Source: CADEFX01 sp963806735
Lineage (GTDB): Bacteria > Pseudomonadota > Alphaproteobacteria > Rhizobiales > Hyphomicrobiaceae
Assembly: GCA_963806735.1 (NCBI GenBank)
Contig: CAWEBE010000010.1
Span: forward strand, 1 to 64,000
Length of the DNA stretch: 64,000 bases
Reading direction: 5' to 3'
Position numbers and translations under genes: made by a program. Of the stretch, positions 17,025-25,500 are shown piece after piece (positions within the stretch are counted from its first letter, which is position 1; each line of letters starts with the position of its first letter). Under the pieces are notes generated by a model that was not told where the DNA came from, did no database searches, and was given only the letters and a program-made list of their open reading frames with translations.

Positions 17025-17050
17025 GGGGATGCCCTCGAATGGGCATCCCC
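17025..17050 (+). terminator. strong hairpin between dehydrogenase and cytochrome
   Basis: GGGGATGCCC (17025-17034) pairs perfectly with GGGCATCCCC (17041-17050) around a 6-base loop. No T-run follows, so this is more likely an mRNA-stabilising or attenuating hairpin than a classical terminator. The first dehydrogenase-cytochrome pair has a hairpin at the equivalent place. Confidence 0.45.
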
Positions 17051-17085
17051 AGCGCCGCATTGGCACAAGTCACAATGAGCGGCCT

Positions 17086-17541
17086 ATGCTCGGACTCGGA
17101 TGGAACACCGCGATTGTGCTGATGGGCCTGGCGCTCCTTCCACCTTCGCCCGTGCACGCTCAGTCTATTGTCTTCAAGCATCCTCTCGACAACAGCCCGC
17201 TGGAGGTGAAGCTCCTGCCCAACGAGACGGCGACGGAGGCAGTCAAGGCGTTCCACACCACCGGGCAGAACACTTACCGGGATGCGCCGGCCGCACTGCT
17301 CGAGGGAAAGGAACTCTACGAGCAGCATTGCCAGAGCTGCCATCTGCCCGACGGCTCGGGCAGGCTGGGTCCGAGCTTGATCACTGACGACTGGAAGTAC
17401 AAGCGCTGCGCGACCGACGCGGGCATGTTCGAAGTCATTTACGCCGGCGCCGCCGGTGCCATGCAGTCCTTCTTCCGGCGTGGCGTCGGACAGGACGAAA
17501 TGCTGAAGATGATCGCCTACGTGCGCACGCTCAAGAAATAG
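17086..17541 (+). CDS. cytochrome cL-like (MxaG/XoxG type) c-type cytochrome
   Basis: 151 residues. The signal peptide MLGLGWNTAIVLMGLALLPP ends VHAQ. One haem site, CQSCH (residues 82-86), lies within GKELYEQHCQSCHLPDGSG, followed by LGPSLITDDWKYKRCATDAG, MFEVIYAGAAGAMQSF and DEMLKMIAYVRTL. This layout matches cytochromes that accept electrons from PQQ alcohol dehydrogenases such as methanol dehydrogenase. It is paired with the PQQ enzyme just upstream. It ends 16 bp from the end of the convergent eboB gene. Confidence 0.85.
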   Translation: MLGLGWNTAIVLMGLALLPPSPVHAQSIVFKHPLDNSPLEVKLLPNETATEAVKAFHTTGQNTYRDAPAALLEGKELYEQHCQSCHLPDGSGRLGPSLITDDWKYKRCATDAGMFEVIYAGAAGAMQSFFRRGVGQDEMLKMIAYVRTLKK

Positions 17542-17557
17542 CGCGGTGGCGCGACGA

Positions 17558-18478
17558 TCAGGAGATTTTCAGATTGTCCTCGACGCCGCGCTTGCCCTCC
17601 TCGATCCTCGGCGCTTGGCCCCCGCGCAGAACGGAGTTGCCCATGTAGAGCGTGCGCTGGTCGATGGAGGGCGGGTTCAACCAATCCTCTTCCTTGATCT
17701 GGCCGCTCTTGCCGTAGGCCGCCAGCGGATTCTCATAGGTGACCTTGCGGATATGCTCCTCCGGTATCTGCGCGCGGCGCATCAACTCAGCAGTTTTCGG
17801 TACGGCGAGCGGGTCCGATACCCCCCAGTCGCACGCGCTGTCGCAGAAAATTCGCTCGGCGCCGTATTTCCTGACAATCTCGACCATGCGCTCGTTGCCC
17901 ATCTTCGTGAACGGGTAGATCGAGAAGGCCGCCCAAAAGCCGCGATCCAGGACATCACGGACGGTTTCTTCGTTATTGTGATCAATGACGACCCAGCTCG
18001 GATCGAGCTTGTGCTCGAGCGCCACCGCCATCGATCTTAATGTGCCTTGCCGCTTGTCTCGATGCGGAGTGTGCACCATCACCGGCAGATGCAGCTCCTT
18101 CGCAAGCTCCAACTGCAATCGATAATACTTGTCCTCAAGGGCAGTCTGTTCGTCGTAGCCGATCTCGCCGATGGCCACCACGCCCTCCTTGAGCGCATAC
18201 CGCGGCAGGATTTCCATTACGGCATCGGCCAGCTCCTCGTTGTTGGCTTCCTTCGAGTTGAGACCGATCGTGCAATAGTGGCGCAGTCCAAATTGTCCCG
18301 CGCGGAAGCGCTCGAAGCCGCAGATCATCGATAGGTAGTCGATATAGGTGCCGACATGGGTACGCGGTTGGCCGAGCCAGAACGCCGGCTCGATGCACGC
18401 CACCACCCCTGCCGCGGACATGCGTTCGTAGTCGTCGGTGGTGCGCGAGATCATGTGGGTGTGGGAATCAACGAACAT
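17558..18478 (-). CDS. eboB: EboB, TatD-family metal hydrolase
   Basis: 306 residues from MFVDSHTHMISRTTDDYERM, with GAAGG upstream. TatD-like amidohydrolase barrel: metal ligands DSHTH (4-8), GVVAIGEIGYDEQTALE (Glu, about 116-132), PVMVHTPHRDK (His, about 148-158), VVIDHNNEET and FCDSACDWGVSDPLAVPK (Asp). Length and the DWG ending are typical of EboB proteins. It lies 47 bp downstream of eboA on the same strand, forming an eboA-eboB unit. It presumably hydrolyses an intermediate or carrier bond; no substrate is known. Confidence 0.9.
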   Translation of the reverse strand: MFVDSHTHMISRTTDDYERMSAAGVVACIEPAFWLGQPRTHVGTYIDYLSMICGFERFRAGQFGLRHYCTIGLNSKEANNEELADAVMEILPRYALKEGVVAIGEIGYDEQTALEDKYYRLQLELAKELHLPVMVHTPHRDKRQGTLRSMAVALEHKLDPSWVVIDHNNEETVRDVLDRGFWAAFSIYPFTKMGNERMVEIVRKYGAERIFCDSACDWGVSDPLAVPKTAELMRRAQIPEEHIRKVTYENPLAAYGKSGQIKEEDWLNPPSIDQRTLYMGNSVLRGGQAPRIEEGKRGVEDNLKIS

Positions 18479-18525
18479 GGTTTCCGCCTTCTGATCGGGC
18501 GGCAGCTCCTGCCGCCGTCCGTTCG

Positions 18526-19404
18526 CTACGATGCTGCAGCAAGAGCCGCCCAACCGGGCTCACCTGCGGCCGCATGCTTGGCAAGGTCAGGAACTTTCGC
18601 CAGCAATTCCCTTGCAGCCGGCAGAGAAGACGCTGTCAGTGCCAGTGCCGCAGCTTGCTGTTCGACCAAGGTCCCGGTTCTTAGAACCCGTTCAAGGTCG
18701 ATGAGCGCTTCACTATCAGCATGCGGTCCCACGCAGCGCCAAAGCTCAGAACTGACCGACCGCCCGGCGGCCCATCGCTCGTGCGCATAGTCGCACAGCA
18801 TGCGCATCAATGCTGGGTTGCTGCGATGGTCCAAGCCTTGGATCGGATCGAGCTTGCTGCCAACGAAGAGCGCTTTGAGGACCATGTGGTTCCAAGCATT
18901 CTCATCGAACTCTTCCATTGGATAGGGGTTGCGGTGTGCGACAGCCTCGAAGATCGGCTGCATTGCACTGCGCGCGCCCTCGCGGGCTCGCGCAACATGC
19001 AGCTTCGGATGCGGATAAAGGGGCAGACCGCGGTAGAAGGTGATTAACTCTCCGACGTCGGCAGTGCGAAAAAGCTGCTCAAGCCTAGCTTTGAATCTCG
19101 CCCCGTCGTCGTTGTCGCTGGCCAAAACAAACGACAGACGAGCCGCTTGATCGACGCTCCAGTCGCTGGGGTTCCAACCAGGACGAGCCGTTTTCGCGGC
19201 GACTAAATCCTCGGAAGTCAGGGCGAGATCTTGCTTTCCGAGGCGACGAATGGCGTAGCCGAGGGCGAGATAGAGTTCCTTTTCCGCTGGCCCGGAGCAC
19301 ATCAGGGCAATCTGCTGTTCGAACCAGACGCCGCCCTGGTTCGACACAACCCGGGCGACCCATGCTCGCAATAGATCAAACGCCGCGTTGCCAGCATTTG
19401 TCAT
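18526..19404 (-). CDS. eboA: EboA domain protein
   Basis: 292 residues, mostly helical, soluble, with no signal peptide. The family is recognised by regions such as FYRGLPLYPHPKLHVARARE (about 142-161), AVAHRNPYPMEEFDENAWNH (about 172-191), LKALFVGSKLDPIQGLDHRS (about 194-213) and LMRMLCDYAHERWAAGR. EboA has no known activity. It is first in the eboA-eboB unit. With eboB-F present, the cluster is complete, though split into three transcription units. Immediately upstream lies a scar with IS and Kelch fragments. Confidence 0.88.
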   Translation of the reverse strand: MTNAGNAAFDLLRAWVARVVSNQGGVWFEQQIALMCSGPAEKELYLALGYAIRRLGKQDLALTSEDLVAAKTARPGWNPSDWSVDQAARLSFVLASDNDDGARFKARLEQLFRTADVGELITFYRGLPLYPHPKLHVARAREGARSAMQPIFEAVAHRNPYPMEEFDENAWNHMVLKALFVGSKLDPIQGLDHRSNPALMRMLCDYAHERWAAGRSVSSELWRCVGPHADSEALIDLERVLRTGTLVEQQAAALALTASSLPAARELLAKVPDLAKHAAAGEPGWAALAAAS

Positions 19405-19541
19405 CGGAAGGGACCTGTGCGAAAGCGTCGCCCGATTGCGGTGCTACGCTCAGTCGGCATTTCGCTGAAACTATGCCCCATGGCGAACACTGTCTAGTGT
19501 TTAGCACCTCGCGAGCGACGCTTCCTGCTGTGCCTTGGAGA

Positions 19542-19718
19542 GCCAGCAGGGAGATGGCGTGGGCCACCTCGCTCAATGAGCGCATGCACCTTGTTGGTGG
19601 CTACGGTGAGCAAAAGGTCATTCAGCCGTACCATCATGTCTATGACCGAGCTAAGGACGCGTGGATCCTTGCTCCGCCAATTCCCCGCGGCGCCAACCAT
19701 GTGGGAGTCGCTGTTCTT
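19542..19718 (+). pseudogene. Kelch-repeat protein fragment
   Basis: The frame gives NERMHLVGGYGEQKVIQPYH, then VYDRAKDAWILAPPIPRGAN and HVGVAVL: one and a half Kelch blades. The -GANHVGVA- turn is typical of periplasmic Kelch proteins of Rhizobiales. Homology stops exactly where the IS1182-type transposase remnant begins on the other strand (near 19719), so the gene was cut by the insertion or by a later deletion. No start codon with a signal peptide is visible upstream. Confidence 0.55.
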
Positions 19719-20132
19719 GGTTGCGACCCTCGGCAGACGCTTCATCAGGAAGTGCGTGGCGCCCATCCTCATCTTCAGCGTGCCGAAGGGATGCTCGACT
19801 GTCTCGCGGCGCTGGCGCATCGCCTGCGGGTTGGCATCGAGGCGCTTCTGCACGGCCTCCAGCACGTGCACATGCTGCCAGCGCGTGATGCGCCGTTGTG
19901 TGCCGATCGTGCAGCGATGCTTGAGGGCGCAGTGGCGGCACGCATTCGTCCAGTAGCGCCGCAGCTTCAGCCCCTTCTCCTCGTTCGTGTAATAGTATCT
20001 CAGCTTCTCGTCGCTGAGGTAGACGAAGTCCTGTTTGCCGAAACGACCCTTTGCCTCAATGCCTGAGGTCATCGGCTTTGGCAGCGTCACGGCGATGCCG
20101 GCATCGTGACATGTGAGGATTTCCGCACCGCT
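19719..20132 (-). mobile_element. IS1182-family transposase fragment
   Basis: The minus strand reads AEILTCHDAGIAVTLPKPMT, SGIEAKGRFGKQDFVYLS, KGLKLRRYWTNACRHCALKH and RRETVEHPFGTLKMRMGATH followed by FLMKRLPRVAT. These are the middle and end of an IS1182/ISBma-type DDE transposase. The N-terminal half and the C-terminal ALNVLAYN-type end are missing, and a short internal stretch after YLSDEK seems deleted. No terminal inverted repeats were found. Non-functional. Confidence 0.75.
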
Positions 20133-20244
20133 GCTGCGGCCGCTCCCATGGCGACGCATGATCCCGGGAGCAGCGCAGGCGGTTCCAGCTAGCGCTTGAG
20201 CGCATCCAATCGGTCGGCAAGACGTGGATGATATGGCCCAGCTT

Positions 20245-21891
20245 TCAGTTCGCTGTTTGGACAAAGCGCTTCGCGTCGTCGTCGAGCAACAGCCGGTCCA
20301 GCACAAGCTGTTGAGATGCCCTGGCGATCGCTGCCTCGCGATCACCTGAGCTGGGATAGCGCTCCTCCAGAGACAAGCGCGGATCGTTGGACTTGAGCCG
20401 CTCCTCGCGTGTATTCGCGAACGGCAGCATCGATCCGAAATTCCCGCATAAAGCGCCGTTGGCAAAGCCTTCCTTGCGCACGTTCCAACCGACATGTGTG
20501 CCGACCGGTGCGACCAGCGTGGGCAGCCGCACACCCGCGATGTCGTTCCCGTCTGCATCAAGTTTGGGCACGTACACCGGATAGTTCTCTGCCTTGGCCG
20601 GAGGCATGACGGTATGGTTGACAATGCTCGGCCGCATCATGGTGCCCTTGAAGTCGAAGCCGGGAACCTGGGGAAAGGCGACCTTCTCTGCCGTGGCCTC
20701 CACCAGCGTGCCATCGCGACGGCTCGGATATCGGCTCGCCGGCGGCGGCTTTCCGATCGCGATCCATTCGTCAAGCGCCACCAGCAGGGCGCGCAGCACG
20801 GGCCCAGCGTAGAGCGGGTTCGTCGGATGCGTGCAGTTCGCTACGGGGGCGGACTTTGCCCCGAACCCGGCCGCATGCTGCAAGCTCGACAGATGGAACA
20901 GCCGAACATTGTCGGGCATATCGATGTGTTCGCCCCTTGTGTCAGTCGTAACCAGCGAGGCAAGCGATTGGTAAAACTCAAGCTGGGTATCCGTCTGGAT
21001 AATCTTGGGGCAGTTGGCCGCTCCCAGGCAGCGCGCCAGCCAGCCATCAGTTTTTCCGGTCACCGCGTCCGTCGTGACCGGATAGGTGAACGGGAACTGG
21101 GCTCCGGGATAGAGTCTATCGCCGTGCTGCTGGACGTTGCGTCCAGGCTGGGCGAACCGATAATTGGTGAACATGACTTTGCCGCCCGCAATGTGCGGCA
21201 TCAAGCCTTCGAAGACCACACGCCCAGCTTCGTCTTCGTTAAAGCCGAGATACAGGAAGTCGTGCAAAAATCGTCCGCTTTGAGACAGGCCGAACGCGAC
21301 TGCGTGGTCGATCTGGCCGGCTATAGGATTGTGTGCTGCGGTGTCACCTGTTTCCCGCCGCAAGAACGAGACGATATCGCGCGTCGCCGCAAATCCTAGC
21401 CCCATGATCTTGGGGTCTTTGGCAAAATAGATCAGCTCGTAGATTGCGCCAGCGTCGAAACCAGCCGGTCGATTTATCGAAACCCGATCGGGTGTTTCGA
21501 AATTGAGAGTGAGGTCGGCCGGCGTCGCACGCGCGTCGCTCTCGTACTGCCGAACCGTCAAATTTGCCTTCGTCGGATCGAGATCGACGGCTGCGTAAGT
21601 CAACGGCACGACTGCAGGGTTCTTAGTGTGATCGAAGACGAATTCCTCGCGGGATAGCCCGGTAACGCCCGCCGCGATGGGAACCGAAATGATCTTGCTG
21701 CGGCCGTCCGCCGAAAGTCCGCCCTGCCAGCCGCTGAACACGACGGTGTAGCCGTGGCTCATCAGAAAGCCGTTCCCGGCGTCACTCGCTTTGGGTGGAT
21801 TGCTCCAGGTCGTAGCGTCGTTGAACATCCTGATCGCGTACTGCGCGTCGCGGTTCACAACGTTGACAACCACGCCGCCATCGATGTTGCC
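20245..21891 (-). pseudogene. alpha/beta-hydrolase domain protein, 5'-truncated
   Basis: About 548 residues of a large secreted-type alpha/beta-hydrolase family: VVNRDAQYAIRMFND, ASDAGNGFLMSHGYTVVFSG, a nucleophile elbow GLSQSGRF, LFHLSSLQHAAGFG, and PTLVAPVGTHVGWNVRKEGF. The usual N-terminal signal peptide and first ~100 residues are absent. Upstream of GNIDGGVV the open frame continues for about 100 codons, but this is the antisense of the HEPN fragment at 21895-22290 and not hydrolase sequence. A breakpoint near 21890 has therefore joined two unrelated genes. Probably inactive or at least not exported. Confidence 0.75.
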
Positions 21892-21894
21892 CAT

Positions 21895-22290
21895 ACCGTG
21901 TTTGAGTCGGAGCGAGGTCGCCTCCAAGTTATGGAGGCACTTCTTCTCAATGCTTTCATCAATCCCGAAAAGCCTGATGTCTTCAATGAAGTGATCAGGG
22001 TGTTCAAGACAGTCAAGGACAAGCGCAATGATCTTGCGCACGGACTGTGGTTTACGCACGAGAGCGGAAGAGTATTTCTGGCGGACCCGTCTACTGACAT
22101 GAAGCAAATGATTGCCGCAAAGCGCCGAGAAGTCCCGATTCCAGAACTCAAGGAGGATATTCGTAGGATGCAGCGCTTGGCGGCTCTCATCGATCAAGCC
22201 GTCGGCTGGGTTGATCCAAATCCTATTCCCGTTGGGAAGGTGCGGATGCGCCTGCGTTTTGGCGCAAAAAAGAGCGGAGAGCAGTCATGA
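21895..22290 (+). pseudogene. HEPN-like gene fragment, 5'-truncated
   Basis: The frame reads FESERGRLQVMEALLLNAFI, VIRVFKTVKDKRNDLAHGLW, then MKQMIAAKRREVPIPELKED and LIDQAVGWVDPNP. RNDLAH fits the R-polar-x3-H motif of HEPN domains, as in the fragment at 1456-1947. The N-terminal helix and start codon have been lost at the breakpoint with the hydrolase gene; upstream codons are antisense hydrolase sequence. The rest, to the TGA, looks intact. Confidence 0.5.
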
Positions 22291-22511
22291 TCCCGAGTTG
22301 CGCGGGCTACATTTGCAGGCGCGAGATAGCGCGTTTCTTGGGCCGTTGCATGGGCGCAAGCACTATCGGCAGCGCTGACGGAGCGGGCGAAGGAAACCCC
22401 CGAAATTTGGGGTCTGTCCCCGGCATTCCAGTTGTCCCGATCAATTACGAGTTCTTGTGTATTCCGTGAAGCCTTCGCAAACTGATCTTTGGGGATAGAA
22501 CGGAGTTCGCC

Positions 22512-25500
22512 GTGCGCGTGCGAGACGGTTGGGCGCGGTCGATTGCTTTGGCCTTGCTACTTTGCCTTTGCCGCCTCCAGGTCCAGGCGCAAGAGCTGCC
22601 GTCTGAGCTGGAGGTTATCTACCAGCGCGGATTGCAGCTTTATGAGGCCGGGAAATTCGCGGAGACGGTTCCCATCGCCGAAGAGTACATCAGCGTGGCG
22701 GCGGCCAAGTATGGCGAGCAGCACCCGCTCTATGCTACCGGGCTCGGCTACCTCGGCGTCCTCTATAGCGCGCTCAATCGCCCCTTCGAAGCTGAACCAC
22801 TCTTTAAGCGGGCGCTGGCGATCAAGGAAAAGTCACTCGGTCCTGATCACAAAGGGGTAGCCGATGCTCTCCATGACTTGGCGGAGTGTTACCGGAAGCA
22901 AGGTCGGTCGTCGGACGCTGAGCCGCTCTACCAGCGGACGTTGAGCATTGTTGAAAGGGCGCTGGGACCCGACCACGCCTCTATCGCCGTCGTGCTTGGA
23001 AACTTGGCAGAGCTTTATCGTGCGCACCACCGGCATGCCGAGGCAGAGCCGCTTTACAAACGCGCGCTCGGCATTGCGGAAAAGGAACTAGGTTTAGAGC
23101 ACTATGCGGTTTCCACGGTGCTCGGCAACCTTGGCGAACTGTATCTCAGCCAGGGTCGCTATGCGGAAGCCGAACCGCTGCTTAAGCGCTCGTTGGCAAT
23201 TCGCGAGAAGGCTCTCGGTTTGGAGCACCACGAGGTCGCTGAGGCCCTGCGCAAGCTCGGGCGTCTCTATATGGCTATGGGCCGACATGACGAAGCTAGG
23301 GCTGTTTCGGTACGCTCCAACGAAATCACCGCAAAGGTACTTGGCCCCGAGCACAAACATCTCATCGACCAATCAATGATTGAGGTTGCCGATCTCAATC
23401 TGCAAGTGCTGGCTCTGGCAAGAGCGGGAAAGTTCGTTGACGCTCTCGCGTTGGCGGAACGCCATGTCGCCAATGCAGAAGCGCGGCATCGGACAGGAGA
23501 CACCGATAGCGCTCGTGCTTATGCTTCGGCACTCAACAACCTCGCCTCCCTCCACCTTGAGCTCGTCCGCTATGCCGAGGCCGAACTGCTTTTCAAGCGT
23601 GCCCTTGTAGTAGGCGAAAGTGAGTTGGGTCCCGACCACATTTCTCTGGGCAGTCCGCTCAACAACCTCGCCTCACTCTACAAAGAGCTGGGCCGTTATG
23701 CAGACGCCGAGCCGCTTTTCAAGCGCTCGCTCGCGATCCAGGAAAAAGCACTTGGTGCTGAGCATCCGGAAGTTGGCCTTTTGCTCGATAACCTCGCCCA
23801 GCTTCGTAGTGACCAAGGGCGCTACACCGAAGCCGAGCCACTCTACAGGCGCTCGCTAGCGATCCGCGAAAGGACACTGGGTCTCGATGACCCAGCCGTG
23901 GGAAGGTCACTCAACAACCTCGCCCAGGTCTATCGTGCACAAGGTCGCTACGACGAGTCCGAGCGGCTTTACGCGCGCGCCCTTTCCATCTCCGAGAAGA
24001 CGCTGGGCGTTGAGCACTTGGGCGTGGCTGCATTGCTCAATAACATTGGTGTACTCCATACGCTGCAGCGTCGATACGCAGAAGCCGAGCTGCGACTTAG
24101 GCGCGCGCTCGCCATAGAGGAGAAGGCGCTAGGCGATCATCCAGTCGTGGCTGGGTCGCTTGACAGTCTGGCGGAGCTGTATCGCGTGACTGGCCGCGGC
24201 AAAGAAGCAGAGTCACTCTACGAGCGCTCTCTCGCCATTCGGGAAAAGGCATTGGGGGCGAATCACCGGAACGTGGCACAGTCGCTCAATAATCTCGCAC
24301 TTCTGTATGAAGCGCGACGCGAATACGCAAAAGCAGAGCAACATTTCGAGCGATCGCTTGCTATTGCAGAGAGGATGCTGGGTCCCGATCACGATGAAGT
24401 GGGGAGGACGCTCAACAACCTCGCTCACCTTCACTTTGCGCAGCAGCAGTGGACAAGAGCGTCCGACTACTTCCGAAAAAGTGCTGATCTCGCAATTCGT
24501 AGGAAGAAGCTCGGCACGACACCCTCGTCTGTTCTGACCGGGGAGGGAGCAAGCGAGGCAGAGCGCGAGAGCGAGCGTTTTTGGGCCTTGGTCAAGGCCT
24601 CTTACCGGCTCACCGAGTCGGCGGCGACGCGCCAGCGGGTTTTGGGCGAAATGTTCAAAACAGCCCAATGGGCGCGAGCTTCGGAAGCTGCTACCTCATT
24701 GGCGCAAATGGCGGCGCGGCAGGCCAAGGGCAATGGAGGGCTCGCCCAATTAGTTCGTGAGCGGCAGGACCTGGTTGGCGAGCGGCAGATGCCCGAAAAG
24801 CTGCTCATCTGGGCAGTCTCGCAGATGCCGGACAAGCGCAACGCCGCAGCCGAGCAGGAGCAGCGCACTCGCATCGCGACAATCGACGCCCGCATTGCCG
24901 AAATTGACATAGCTCTAGCGAAGGATTTTCCTGACTACGCCGCGCTGGCTAGCCCAGAGCCTCTTACTATTGCGGAAACGCAGACCCTGTTGCGCCCTGA
25001 CGAGACCCTGGTCCTATTCCTCGACACACCTGGAGCGTTGTCGACGCCGGAGGAAACGTTTGTTTGGGTCGTCAGCAACGCAGAAAGCCGATGGGTGCGC
25101 GTCGATCTCGGCACCAAGGCCCTTACCGAAGAGGTTGCGGCCCTTCGGTGCGGGGTCGACCGGAGCGCATGGTATGGTGAGGGTGCGTTGCTTTGTGCGA
25201 AGCGCTTGAACATCGAGCTGGATAAGGCTCCGAAGTCAGGTGATTCTCTGCCCTTCGACCTCACTCGTGCACACGAGCTTTACAGGGCACTGTTCGGCCC
25301 AGTCGAAGACCTCATCAAGGGCAAGGATCTACTGATCGTGCCATCGGGCCCACTCAGTCAGATCCCATTCCACGTACTCGTGACCGAGAAGCCCAATTCT
25401 GCGGTAACAGGCGCCGAAGCGTTCCGCCGGGGTGCCTGGCTCGCCAAGAGCAACGCGATCACCGTATTGCCTTCTGTGTCGTCGCTGAAGGCGCTGCGCG

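Noticed and set aside
21892..22197. N-terminal 100 codons of the hydrolase frame as part of the protein
   Set aside because: They are the antisense of a HEPN-like fragment and do not resemble hydrolase N-termini.
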